Source of the DNA: CAVTHW01 sp963734625
Lineage (GTDB): Bacteria > Acidobacteriota > Terriglobia > Bryobacterales > Bryobacteraceae
DNA length: 64,000 bases
Assembly (NCBI GenBank): GCA_963734625.1
Contig: CAVTHW010000001.1
Coordinates: forward strand, 62,001 to 126,000
Reading direction: 5' to 3'
How positions within the stretch are numbered: position 1 is the stretch's first letter; each line of letters begins with the position of its first letter. Shown here in pieces: positions 1 through 8,703 of the stretch. The notes under the pieces are model-generated. The model was not told the DNA's origin. It saw only the letters and a program-made list of their open reading frames with translations, and did not search any database. The position numbers were made by a program, and so were the translations under genes.

Positions 1-89
1 AACAACTCTGGTTGTTCTGGCTGGCGCCGCTGATTGGGGCCGCGCTCGGGGGTATCATCTACCCCCTGATTGCCGGGGACAAGAAGTAG
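1..89 (+). CDS. Aquaporin (MIP family), C-terminal fragment
   Basis: Only the last 28 codons are in the window, read from base 3 to a TAG at 87-89. The residues QLWLFWLAPLIGAALGG followed by IIYPLIAGDKK match the end of the last transmembrane helix of AqpZ-type aquaporins, where LWLFWVAP and GA-LGG are typical. These proteins form tetrameric water channels in the inner membrane. Substrate selectivity (water or glycerol) cannot be judged because both NPA loops lie outside the window. The call rests on a short segment. Confidence 0.6.
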   Translation, partial: QLWLFWLAPLIGAALGGIIYPLIAGDKK

Positions 90-107
90 CGGGCGCCCCA
101 AAACGGG

Positions 108-659
108 CTATTTCGCCCTTACGGTCAGGACTTCGTCTCGCCGGAGAGTCACCTTCTCCTCCAGCAGCGTGCTGCCTGCCTGCGAGGAAACCCTAACTTC
201 GTAGTCGCCGGGATTCAGTTGCAGGCCTTGGTTGGGTCCGTTGAACTCGTCGGCGTGGCCCATGTACGCCCCGTTGACAAAGACGATCGCGTACTTCTCG
301 AAACCAGCCGTCTTCAACCTTCCGAAGGGGGGCTTGGCGGGCGCGAGCGGTTGGAGTGATTGTGAGACGGTCGTGGTCTTACCCGACTCGATCTTCACCG
401 TCGTCTTGTACTCCTGGTAGCGGGGTTCACGAAGGATCAGTTCGTGTTCACCGCCCGCCACCGCGTACTTCCGCGCCATGCCGAAATTTGCCGCTGGGCC
501 AAGGTACTTGCCGTCCACAAAAACTCCGGCACGTCCGGTATTCGCCTTGACCTTCAGGAATCCGCCACCAGCCTGCTGTGCCTGCAACGGGACGAGCGCT
601 AAGAGCAGCATGACAAAACTCACGGCAGAAACAGCAGTTAGCAGCCTTCTCTTGAGCAT
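108..659 (-). CDS. Secreted PEGA-domain protein
   Basis: About 183 residues. The start at 659 is chosen because GAGAGGTGA sits seven bases upstream; more upstream in-frame starts lack such a site. The N-terminus MLKRRLLTAVSAVSFVMLLLAL with VPLQAQQ is a signal peptide ending in an Ala-Gln cleavage region. Residues about 35-105 hold a PEGA-like repeat (GRAGVFVDGKYLGPA), and a second, weaker repeat follows (YAIVFVNGAYMGHADEF). PEGA domains are small surface-associated beta folds of unclear biochemical role. The gene is convergent with the aquaporin and divergent from the DUF481 gene. No enzyme function is implied. Confidence 0.6.
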   Translation of the reverse strand: MLKRRLLTAVSAVSFVMLLLALVPLQAQQAGGGFLKVKANTGRAGVFVDGKYLGPAANFGMARKYAVAGGEHELILREPRYQEYKTTVKIESGKTTTVSQSLQPLAPAKPPFGRLKTAGFEKYAIVFVNGAYMGHADEFNGPNQGLQLNPGDYEVRVSSQAGSTLLEEKVTLRRDEVLTVRAK

Positions 660-773
660 CGAGTCACCTCTCATCCGCAGCTTAGCACGAAGCAGCCAAA
701 GGGCCGTCTGGGCAAAACAAGTGAGCACGGAAGATCGCCAATCCCGTACACTTAGGTTTTCGGAGGATGGCCG

Positions 774-1805
774 ATGTCAACTAGATCGAATTGGAGACCG
801 CGGGTCCTGTTTGTTCTGTCTCTCTTGACAGCTTATGGGGTCCAGGCAGACCAGATAACCCTGAAGAATGGTGACCGGGTGACCGGCGCGATCGTGAAGA
901 AGGACGGCAAGACACTCAGCATCAAGACTGAATCCTTGGGCACGGTGACCGTGCCTTGGGAACAGGTGGTGACGATTCAATCAGACGCTCCGCTGAACGT
1001 GGTGCTGACGGATGGCAAGACTGTGCAGGCGACGCTACAGACCCTCAAGCCTACGGAGGTTGTCACGATCCGCAATGCGGATGAGCAGAGGGCTTACGAG
1101 CGGCTGCTGCGTCCGGGCTGGGGTCAGCTTTGGGCCGGAACAGCGACGATCGGTTTCGCCGGCACGCAGGGCAACGCACAAACCCGGACGTTCACTATGG
1201 CTCTAAATGCGGCCCGGACCACAAACACGGACAAGGCCAGCCTGTATTTTAATGCCGTCAAAGCCTCAGCCCTGATCAACGGGGTCGATGCAGGCACGGC
1301 CCAGGCGGTCCGGGGTGGCTGGGCGTATGACCACAAGATTTCGTCACGATTCTTCGTTAACACCTTTAACGACTATGAGTACGACCACTTCCAGAATCTG
1401 GACCTGCGTTTCGTGCTGGGCGGCGGTTTGGGCTACAGCGTCTGGAAAGGGGAGCGCGGCCGGCTGGATCTCCTGGGCGGCGTCGCATACAACCGCGAGA
1501 AGTTCTCACCCCCGTCGCCTGCATCGGAGTTCACTCGCAACTCCGCCGAAGCCTATTGGGGGGAGGACAGCAGCTACAAGCTCAGCGCCGTGACTTCAGT
1601 GGTCCAGGGCTTCCGCATGTTCAACAATCTGTCCAACACTGGACAGTACCGCATGAACTTTGACCTCGGGGCGAACACCAGACTCGTTAAGTGGCTCACC
1701 TGGAACCTCGGATTCAGCGACCGCTACCTCAGCAACCCGGTCGCGGGGCGCAAGAATAACGACATCCTGTACACCACCGGCATCGGCATCGCGTTCAGCC
1801 GCTGA
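774..1805 (+). CDS. DUF481 family outer-membrane protein
   Basis: 343 residues with a signal peptide (RVLFVLSLLTAYGVQA). After it comes a small beta domain, DQITLKNGDRVTGAIVKKDG, of the kind seen at the start of many DUF481 (YdiY-like) proteins. The C-terminal 220 residues alternate polar and aromatic positions (FFVNTFNDYEYDHFQNLDLR) and end in FSR, as expected for a beta-barrel. GGAGG at about 760-764 precedes the ATG by nine bases. The family is described as salt-induced outer-membrane proteins in some bacteria; the function here is unknown. Confidence 0.75.
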   Translation: MSTRSNWRPRVLFVLSLLTAYGVQADQITLKNGDRVTGAIVKKDGKTLSIKTESLGTVTVPWEQVVTIQSDAPLNVVLTDGKTVQATLQTLKPTEVVTIRNADEQRAYERLLRPGWGQLWAGTATIGFAGTQGNAQTRTFTMALNAARTTNTDKASLYFNAVKASALINGVDAGTAQAVRGGWAYDHKISSRFFVNTFNDYEYDHFQNLDLRFVLGGGLGYSVWKGERGRLDLLGGVAYNREKFSPPSPASEFTRNSAEAYWGEDSSYKLSAVTSVVQGFRMFNNLSNTGQYRMNFDLGANTRLVKWLTWNLGFSDRYLSNPVAGRKNNDILYTTGIGIAFSR

Positions 1806-1895
1806 GATTACCGAAGGGAACCAACCCGACGCCCGAGGAAGCATGGTAAGATCGTGCGAACTTAGCGTTCGTGCTCAGCGAAAGGTGGGAGAGAG

Positions 1896-2300
1896 ATGAA
1901 AGGCTTCAAGCAGTTCATCATGCGAGGCAACGTACTGGACCTGGCCGTGGCGGTGGTCATGGGCGGGGCTTTCGGCGCGGTCGTCACCGCCCTGGTAAAG
2001 GATCTGCTGACTCCGTTGATTGCAGCCATCGTCGGGAAACCCGACTTTTCCGCGATCAAGTTTGAGGTCAACGCCAGCAAATTCCTGATCGGCGACTTCA
2101 TCAACGCGCTGATCTCGTTCATCCTGATCGCGGCGGCTGTTTACTTCTTCGTCATCCTGCCCATGAATACGCTCATGGCCCGGATGCGCCGCGGAGAGGC
2201 GCCTCCCGATCCGACCTCGAAGGAGTGCCCGGAGTGTCTGAGCAGCATTCCTATTGCTGCGAAGCGCTGCGCCTTCTGCACGTCGCCGGTCGCCAAGTAG
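1896..2300 (+). CDS. mscL: Large-conductance mechanosensitive channel with zinc-ribbon tail
   Basis: 134 residues. The N-terminus MKGFKQFIMRGNVLDLAVAVVMG and GAFGAVVTALVKDLLTPLI is diagnostic of MscL helix S1/TM1. TM2 is LISFILIAAAVYFFVILPMN. MscL opens under membrane tension and releases solutes during osmotic downshock. The family normally ends in a charged cytoplasmic helix; here the tail holds four cysteines (C111, C114, C125, C128) in the pattern CPEC-x10-CAFC, a zinc-ribbon-like module. A GGGAGAG site lies just upstream of the start. The window also holds MscL-independent osmotic genes only as the partial aquaporin. Confidence 0.93.
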   Translation: MKGFKQFIMRGNVLDLAVAVVMGGAFGAVVTALVKDLLTPLIAAIVGKPDFSAIKFEVNASKFLIGDFINALISFILIAAAVYFFVILPMNTLMARMRRGEAPPDPTSKECPECLSSIPIAAKRCAFCTSPVAK

Positions 2301-2365
2301 CCGCAGCGGCCAAGCTCCCCCGCCTTGCTTTCCGCCCGCGCGGGGTGGCAGACTATGGGTTCCCC

Positions 2366-3508
2366 ATGCGCGCCGGGGCCCATGAGCTGCGGTTCACCCA
2401 CTTGTCGGTGAAGAACTGGCGCAATTTTCTCAAAGCGGATGTCGAACTGGGTAGCTGGGTTTTCCTGGCGGGTCCCAGCGCCGCCGGGAAGTCCAACCTT
2501 CTCGATGTATTCCGCTTCCTGCATGACATCTGCTCGCCGGGCGGCGGCTTCCAGGAAGCGGTTCGCCAACGAGGCGGCGTTCGCAAGCTGCGCTGCCTTG
2601 CCGCTCGTCAGGACTCCGATCTAGCGCTGCTCGTTCAGGCCGGCACGGACCTGACCCCGGCCGAGTGGGAATACGAAATTCACTTCAACCAGGACGGACG
2701 TCCCCGTCCCTTCGTCAAACGCGAACGGCTCAGCCACGGTGGCGAAGAGGTCTTCGCGCGCCCGGACGAACAGGATGAAACCGATCCGGAGCGGCTTTTC
2801 CAGACGCTGCTGGAGCAGGGGGGCCTCCATCAGCGAGTGCGCCCCTTCGCCGCTTTCCTAACGACCGTTCGCTATCTTCACCTCGTGCCTCAACTTATGC
2901 GGGCTCCGGACCGAGCCTTCGGGCCGCGCCACGATCCGCTGGGCGGCGACCTGCTGGAGAGAATTGCGGCAACGCCCGAGAAGTCCCAGGTCGCCCGCCT
3001 GCGGCTGATTCTGGAAGCGTTGCGGGCTGCGGCGCCGCAATTGATGGAATTGGAGGCGAACCGCGACAAGCACGGCCGCCCTCACCTGCGTGCGCGCTAC
3101 GAGCACTGGCGCCCGCGGGGAGCCTGGCATACCGAGGAGCAGTTCTCCGACGGCACGCTTCGGCTCATCGGCCTGCTCTGGGCGGTGTTGGACGGAAATG
3201 GGCCGCTGCTCATCGAGGAGCCCGAGATCAGCCTGCATGCGGAGGTGGTGCGGCTCGTTCCCCGGATGCTCGCCCGCCTGGCGCGCCGCACCGGCCGGCA
3301 GACGATGCTTACGACTCACTCGCTCGACCTTCTCTGCGGGGAAGGGGTCGAGACCGGCGAGATCCTGCTTCTGAATCCGCGGGAGGAAGGCGCTCGCGTG
3401 CGCCCGGCGCTCGATCTCAAGGAGGCCGCCGATCTGCTGGATCGGGGCGCTCTGCCGGCCGAGCCGCCGTCCGAACCCGCCGAGGACACCCAGATGCCCC
3501 TGTTCTAA
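2366..3508 (+). CDS. AAA family ATPase (RecF/SMC-like, AAA_21 type)
   Basis: 380 residues from the ATG at 2366, which follows mscL by 65 bases; a longer open frame upstream overlaps mscL and is unlikely. N-terminal FTHLSVKNWRNFLKADVELG is the usual lead-in of RecF-like ATPases. Walker A is GPSAAGKSNLLD near residue 38. Walker B and the signature (LLIEEPEISLHAEVV) lie in the C-terminal third, followed by TTHSLDLL, the H-loop. Such ATPases work alone or with nucleases in defence and repair (OLD, GajA, retron systems), but no nuclease domain or partner is next to it, so no role is assigned. Confidence 0.75.
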   Translation: MRAGAHELRFTHLSVKNWRNFLKADVELGSWVFLAGPSAAGKSNLLDVFRFLHDICSPGGGFQEAVRQRGGVRKLRCLAARQDSDLALLVQAGTDLTPAEWEYEIHFNQDGRPRPFVKRERLSHGGEEVFARPDEQDETDPERLFQTLLEQGGLHQRVRPFAAFLTTVRYLHLVPQLMRAPDRAFGPRHDPLGGDLLERIAATPEKSQVARLRLILEALRAAAPQLMELEANRDKHGRPHLRARYEHWRPRGAWHTEEQFSDGTLRLIGLLWAVLDGNGPLLIEEPEISLHAEVVRLVPRMLARLARRTGRQTMLTTHSLDLLCGEGVETGEILLLNPREEGARVRPALDLKEAADLLDRGALPAEPPSEPAEDTQMPLF

Positions 3509-3510
3509 AA

Positions 3511-3529
3511 GGGGACAGACGCATTTTCC
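3511..3529 (-). repeat. Dispersed REP-like motif A, copy 1
   Basis: The reverse complement reads GGAAAATGCGTCTGTCCCC. It starts two bases after the ATPase stop codon. The same 19-mer or a near copy recurs at 3627, 4250 (reverse) and 48567, so it is a dispersed element and not part of the gene. Confidence 0.6.
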
Positions 3530-3626
3530 CCGAGAGCTTTCGAACGCATTTCCTGCTTTTCCTACATATGCCCCGCCGTTCCAAGCCGGCCAGAAAGCCA
3601 GGCTGATTGCTGGGTGCGGAAGAGAT

Positions 3627-4250
3627 GGAAAATGCGTCTGTCTCACAGCTGTCCCGTTATAGGTCGAACAAATTCAGTTGGTTGGAGGACCCGGTGCCCT
3701 TATCCACGGGGTGGGAGTAGCGCCGGCGATGCTGCATGTTCGCGCGGGCACGCACCACGAAGAAGGCGGGCGAAATGGATGTGGCCGCCGTCCATGACGT
3801 AGAATGAGCCCGCCTCGAGCACCAGATGGTCCAACACCCGAACGCCGTTGACGCGGACCGGAGTAATGGGCACAAAGCTGGGAATGCTGCGCTCGTGGGG
3901 AGCCCAGGGGAACAGCGACAGACACAGGTCGATGGTGATGGAGTCCAGCGCATACACGGTCTGATCCAGTTCCGCCCCCATCTCTTCGCTGGCGTAAAGC
4001 TGGCGCGCTTCACGGATCAGCAGTTGCGCCACCACGCCGTGGATGCGCCAGTCTCGTTGCTGGTGCCAACGAGAGGAAATGGTCCAGACAAGAGAAGGTC
4101 TGCACCTTGTAGTTGCCACGGTAGCGCTCAACGCAACGCTGGAATTCCCATTTTCTGACAGGGGAGTTGAACTCAACCCGCGACTGCTCTTTCAGTTACG
4201 AGATACTGCGCCGACCACATCGGGACAGCTGTGGGACAGACGCATCTTCC
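3627..4250 (-). mobile_element. Internally deleted IS4-family element (MITE-like)
   Basis: The element is bounded by 29-base inverted repeats at 3627-3655 and 4222-4250 that agree at 27 of 29 positions. The outer halves contain motif A and the inner halves read CACAGCTGTCCC. Inside lie pieces of an IS4-family transposase on the minus strand. At 624 bases it is about half the length of an intact element. No clear target-site duplication was found. It can only move if a related transposase is present elsewhere. Confidence 0.7.
3657..4180 (-). pseudogene. IS4-family transposase remnant
   Basis: Three reading frames must be joined. The N-terminal piece reads FNSPVRKWEFQRCVERYRG then NYKVQTFSCLDHFLSLA. 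The next piece is RDWRIHGVVAQLLIREARQL followed by TVYALDSITIDLCLSLFPWA, which holds the first catalytic Asp region, and then VLEAGSFYVMDGGHIHF. A frameshift near 3765 leads to RARANMQHRRRYSHPVDKGTG, which is fused directly to the normal family C-terminus NQLNLFDL. About 170 residues, including the region that should carry the catalytic Glu, are missing, and a second deletion follows FPWA. The protein cannot be active. Confidence 0.8.
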
Positions 4251-4328
4251 GTCTTGTCCGCATCCCGCAACCAGGTTGCCTTGCGGTTGTTTCCGCGCTG
4301 GGTGACGTGTCGGGCCCCTGCAAGCCTC

Positions 4329-6890
4329 CTAAATCCCGTTCAGGCGAGCGGCAAACAAGGGGCCGGCCGCGGCCATCACGCTCTCCGCCGACAACCCGAA
4401 CTGGTGGTAGGGGAGACGGTGAGCCTCAACCGGCCCCGTAAGCCATCCCTGCCAGCCGAAGAGCGGCGAGTCGGGATGGCGGACTTCGCGCCCCAGCAGG
4501 AGCACCGGTCCGGCGTAAGGCTTCGGGTTGTAGCGGGCCGTGGCTTCCCTCGGGCGCTTTGCCTTGGCTTCTTCGTGCAGCCGGTCCGTTAGCGCGCGCG
4601 TTCGCACCAACAGGTAGCGAATCCCCTCTTCCGCCGCATGCCGGTCCAGGTATTCGAGATGAATCAGCACGCGGCGGCCGGCGGTCCCCAGCTTGCGGAA
4701 CATCCATGTGACGCGAGGTTCCCGGATGGCGCAGCGCGGGTTGAAGCAATCCAGTAGCGCCAGCAACGCCACGTCAGCCCCCTTTTCTCGAAGCCGGTGC
4801 GCCATCTCGAAAGCGACGAGGCCCCCGAAGCAGTGCCCGGCCAGCAGGTAGGGCCCGCTGGGCCGGGCGGCCTGAAGGTGCTCGACATAGCGCGCGGCCA
4901 GGCGTTCGATGTCAAAGACGGCATCCTCGTTCTCCAGCGCTGGTGGAGGGAAGGCGAAGACCGGCCTGTCGGGGCCCAGGTAGCGGGCCAAGCGCCCGGC
5001 GACCGCAAGGTTGCCGTTGTGCGCAGCGGCGAAGAACAACGGCGTCCCGCTTCCATGCGGTTGGATGGGTACCAGCCCTCCGCCCTGCGAGCCTTCGACG
5101 TGCGCCGCCAAACCCGCGATCGTCGGATGCTCAAGGAACTCGAGCATGGACATCTCGACGTCCAGCTCGCGGCAACTCCTGGCGACGGCCATCGAGGCCA
5201 GCATCGAATCTCCCCCTAGCGCGAAGAAGTCCTCATCAGCCCCGATCCCATCCCGGTCCAGGATCTCGCTCCAGATCGCCGCCATGCGGCCTTCAAGTTC
5301 AGTGCGAGGCGGAATCGGCCTTGCGGCGCGGGTTGCGGGCGCGTCCGAAAGCGGCTCGATGCCCAGCTTCGCGGCGAGCCCGATTCTCTGCAACTTCCCC
5401 GTCGGCCCCTTGGGGATATCCTTCACGAACTTGACGACCCCGGGTATCTTGAAGGCGGCCAGCCGCTCGCCCGCGAACTCGCGCACCTGAATTGCCGAAA
5501 GAGCGGCGCCTTCGCGGAGCACCACCGCTACCCCGATCTCCTCGCCGAGTTGTGCGTGGGGGACGGAAAACGCCAGGGCCTGGGCGATGGAGGGATGATC
5601 CAGCAAAACTTCGTCGATCTGCCGCGGCGAGATCTTCTCCCCGCCCCGGTTGATCAATTCCTTGAGCCTGCCGGTCAGGAAGATGTAGCCCTGCTCGTCA
5701 ATGTAGCCCTGGTCGCCGGTGCGAAACCAGCCGCTGGAGAACGCGGCCTGGTTGATGCTGGCGGGTCCTTCGTAGCCCAGCATCACGTTGCTGCCGCGGA
5801 TGACCAGTTCGCCGGTCACTCCCGCGCCGGCCAGGTTGCCCTGCTCATCCATGACGGCGACCTCGGGGCCGGCTGCCGGGCCCACCGAGCCGGGCTTTCT
5901 AGCCGCAGGTGGCAGCGGGTTGCTGGCCATCTGGTGGGCGGCCTCCGTCATGCCGTAGGACTCGATTGCGGGAGCGCCGAAGGCGGCTTCCAGACCGGCC
6001 ATCACCTGGGGCGGCAGGGCCGAGGAGGAGGATCGAACTAACCGGAAGGGCCGCCGGCCTATGATTTCCCGATTCTCTCCGGCCCGCGCCAGGATCGCCT
6101 GGTGCATGGTCGGGACCGCGGTGTACCAGGTGGGGCCGAATGTGTCCACCCACTCAAAGAATTTCGGCGCAATGAACCCCGGCGTGCAGATTACCGCGCC
6201 CCCGCCGGCCAGCGACGAGAGAAGCGCGCCGGCCAAGCCGTGGATATGAAACAAGGGCATGATGTTGAGGCAGCGGTCCTCGCCGGTAAGCGCCAAACTC
6301 CGCCGGATATTGCGCGCCGACGCGCACAGGTTGGAGTGGCGCAGGGGCGCCAGCTTCGGCCGCGAGGTCGTGCCGGAGGTGTGCAGCATCAGCGCCACGT
6401 CGCCGGCTTGAGGCAGTCCGCCGGATGCCGCCGGAGACGGCCTCTCTGGTTCTAACGTGAAGACACCGGACTCCGCGCCGGCCACCGGGCGAAGAAGAAT
6501 CAGCGGAATCGCGCGCTCGCGGGCAACTCGCACGGCGGCCGAATCCGATCCCTCTTCCACGATGAGAGCTTCGGCGCGAAGATCGTTCAGGAAAAACTCG
6601 AACTCGTCCCGGGAGTAGGCGGGGTTCAAGGGAGCGAAGATAGCGCCCGAGGCAACGGCGACGAAGGCCGTGGCGGCCCCCGGTCCATTGGAGAGCACCG
6701 CCGCCACGCGGTCCTCCCGCCCCAACCCCGCCGCGCGCAAGGCCTCGACCGTCTCTTCGATTAGCTGCAGCAAGCGCACGTAGGTGAGCGGCGCCCGCTC
6801 CAGCCCCAGGATCGCGGGAGCATGCGGGCGCGCAGCGGCTTGCGCCGCGATGAGTTCATGCAGGGTCGAAGGATTTGAATCTGGAGGCAA
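4329..6890 (-). CDS. Single-module NRPS-like protein: adenylation, carrier, thioesterase
   Basis: 853 residues from a TTG start. Residues about 1-430 are an AMP-binding domain with LMLHTSGTTSRPK and GELVIRGSNVMLGYEG; 440-520 is the C-terminal subdomain ending PKGPTGKLQR. The adenylation half resembles the oxalate/acyl-CoA ligase branch more than amino-acid NRPS domains. A carrier domain follows (DFFALGGDSMLA, phosphopantetheine site S562). The C-terminal 210 residues are an alpha/beta-hydrolase thioesterase with GHCFGG, so the nucleophile is C687 in place of Ser; LLDCF and PYHQFG supply the likely Asp and His regions. There is no condensation domain. It probably loads an acid on its own carrier and releases it. 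The gene stands alone, divergent from the DUF885 gene, so the product is unknown. Confidence 0.8.
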   Translation of the reverse strand: MPPDSNPSTLHELIAAQAAARPHAPAILGLERAPLTYVRLLQLIEETVEALRAAGLGREDRVAAVLSNGPGAATAFVAVASGAIFAPLNPAYSRDEFEFFLNDLRAEALIVEEGSDSAAVRVARERAIPLILLRPVAGAESGVFTLEPERPSPAASGGLPQAGDVALMLHTSGTTSRPKLAPLRHSNLCASARNIRRSLALTGEDRCLNIMPLFHIHGLAGALLSSLAGGGAVICTPGFIAPKFFEWVDTFGPTWYTAVPTMHQAILARAGENREIIGRRPFRLVRSSSSALPPQVMAGLEAAFGAPAIESYGMTEAAHQMASNPLPPAARKPGSVGPAAGPEVAVMDEQGNLAGAGVTGELVIRGSNVMLGYEGPASINQAAFSSGWFRTGDQGYIDEQGYIFLTGRLKELINRGGEKISPRQIDEVLLDHPSIAQALAFSVPHAQLGEEIGVAVVLREGAALSAIQVREFAGERLAAFKIPGVVKFVKDIPKGPTGKLQRIGLAAKLGIEPLSDAPATRAARPIPPRTELEGRMAAIWSEILDRDGIGADEDFFALGGDSMLASMAVARSCRELDVEMSMLEFLEHPTIAGLAAHVEGSQGGGLVPIQPHGSGTPLFFAAAHNGNLAVAGRLARYLGPDRPVFAFPPPALENEDAVFDIERLAARYVEHLQAARPSGPYLLAGHCFGGLVAFEMAHRLREKGADVALLALLDCFNPRCAIREPRVTWMFRKLGTAGRRVLIHLEYLDRHAAEEGIRYLLVRTRALTDRLHEEAKAKRPREATARYNPKPYAGPVLLLGREVRHPDSPLFGWQGWLTGPVEAHRLPYHQFGLSAESVMAAAGPLFAARLNGI

Positions 6891-6945
6891 ACCGTTATTC
6901 TAGCTGCCCGCCGGGTCCGCTCGCCAAACCGTTACAATCGCAGAT

Positions 6946-8703
6946 ATGGTGCGGACGATACTGGTTTTGTCGATCATGACCTTCGCCTTGGGATGCAGCC
7001 GGAAGCAACCGGAGACTCTGTCTCAGCTTCGAGAGGAGTTCGTCTTCCAGCAACTCGCCTTCTCGCCCACGCTGTCCACGCAGGCTGGCTTCCACCAGCA
7101 CAAGGGCGCGAGCCTGGATACCGCTCTGGACGATGTTAGTGAAATCGCATTGAACGCCCAGCGCCAGTTCTACCGCCAGTTCCGCGACCGGCTCAACCTG
7201 GCCGTGCAGCCGGAGCGGTTGGCGCCCGAAGACCGGGCCGATTACGACCTGATCGGCGACCAGATCTCGCTCGCCCTCCTGGAGCTGGACGAGATCCAGA
7301 ACTACCGCCACAACCCGACGGTCTATGTCGAGCTCATCGGCAGCGCCCTTTTTTATCCCTACGTGCTGGAATATGCCCCCAAGCCGGAGCGTTACCGGCA
7401 CATCGTCGCGCGGCTGGAGAAGGTTCCGGCGCTGCTCGATCAGGCGAAGAAGAACCTGTTGGACTCGCCCGAGATCTGGACCAAGGTGGCCCTGGAGGAG
7501 AACGCGGGGAACATCGATCTGGTCGGCACGACTCTGCGCGAGGGCGCGCCCGCGGAGCTGAATGCGGACTATAAGCGCGCAGCGGACCCCGCGCTGGCCG
7601 CCCTGCGGGCCTTCGGCGACTACCTGAAGACCGATCTCGCCAAGCGTCAGGGGGACTGGCGTCTCGGCAAGGAGAAGTACGCCAAGAAGTTCCGCTACGT
7701 GCTGGAGACGGATCAGACGCCGGAGCAGGTACTGGCGGCGGCGGAAGCCGAGTTGAAGAAGGTCCGCAAGCTGATGTTCGACATCTCCCTGCCGTTGCAC
7801 GCCAAGATGTACCCCACCCACCACGACAAGGTCGATTTGAACCTGATAGTGGGGGAGACGCTGGCCCGCGTCGCGGAGAAGCGTGCCACGCCGGACACCT
7901 ATTTCGCCGATGCCCGGCGGGATCTCAAGGAGACCACGGATTTCGTCCGCTCGAAGAACCTAGCCCCGTTGCCCGCGCGCGACAACCTGCAAGTGATCGA
8001 CACGCCCGAGTTTATGCGCGGCATTTACGCCGTGGGCGGGTTTGTCGCCGCTCCGGTGCTCGAGCCCCAGTTGGGAGCGTTCTACTGGCTGACGCCGATC
8101 CCGAAGACCTGGCCGCGCCAGCGCATCGATTCCAAGCTGCGGGAGTATAACTTCTACGGGCTGAAGCTCCTCACCATCCACGAAGCCATGCCGGGGCACT
8201 ACGTCCAGTTCGAAATCGCCAACCAGGTGCAGCCCGAGTCGCGCCGGGTGCTGCGCGCGGTCTACGGCAACGGGTCGTACGTGGAGGGCTGGGCGGTCTA
8301 TGCGACCCAGATGATGCTCGACGAGGGCTACCTCGAAGGCAGCCCCGAGTTGAGGCTCACGTTCCTGAAGCAGCAGCTTCGCATGATCGCCAACGCCATT
8401 CTGGATGTCCGGCTCCAGACCATGGGGATGACCGACCAGCAGGCCATGGATCTGATGACGAAGCAGGGCTTCCAGGAGAACGAGGAGGCCACGGCCAAGC
8501 TGCAGCGCGCGAAACTCTCCTCCTGCCAGTTGCCGACCTATTTCGTGGGCTGGTCCGACTGGCTGCGCCTGAGGGAGCAGTACCGCAAAGCGAAGGGCGC
8601 GGCGTTCCAGTTATCGGAGTTCCACAAGCAGGCGCTGGCCCCCGCGGCCGTGCCCCTGCCCTCCCTGGCCCGCATCCTCACCGGCCAGCCGCTGGGAAAG
8701 TGA
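6946..8703 (+). CDS. DUF885 family lipoprotein, putative metallopeptidase
   Basis: 585 residues. MVRTILVLSIMTFALGCSRK is a lipoprotein signal with lipobox FALGC, so it should sit in the envelope. The long alpha-helical body is typical of DUF885. The motif HEAMPGHYVQFE (H412, E413, H418) is the conserved DUF885 signature and resembles a zinc-binding HExxxxH site. Some family members are thought to act as peptidases, but activity is poorly described. The gene is divergent from the NRPS-like gene with a 55-base gap, and its last 26 bases overlap the convergent nucleotidyltransferase frame. Confidence 0.75.
   Translation: MVRTILVLSIMTFALGCSRKQPETLSQLREEFVFQQLAFSPTLSTQAGFHQHKGASLDTALDDVSEIALNAQRQFYRQFRDRLNLAVQPERLAPEDRADYDLIGDQISLALLELDEIQNYRHNPTVYVELIGSALFYPYVLEYAPKPERYRHIVARLEKVPALLDQAKKNLLDSPEIWTKVALEENAGNIDLVGTTLREGAPAELNADYKRAADPALAALRAFGDYLKTDLAKRQGDWRLGKEKYAKKFRYVLETDQTPEQVLAAAEAELKKVRKLMFDISLPLHAKMYPTHHDKVDLNLIVGETLARVAEKRATPDTYFADARRDLKETTDFVRSKNLAPLPARDNLQVIDTPEFMRGIYAVGGFVAAPVLEPQLGAFYWLTPIPKTWPRQRIDSKLREYNFYGLKLLTIHEAMPGHYVQFEIANQVQPESRRVLRAVYGNGSYVEGWAVYATQMMLDEGYLEGSPELRLTFLKQQLRMIANAILDVRLQTMGMTDQQAMDLMTKQGFQENEEATAKLQRAKLSSCQLPTYFVGWSDWLRLREQYRKAKGAAFQLSEFHKQALAPAAVPLPSLARILTGQPLGK

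Noticed and set aside
2366..3508. OLD/GajA-type defence system
   Set aside because: The ATPase has no TOPRIM domain and no partner nuclease; the flanks are mscL and an IS4 remnant.
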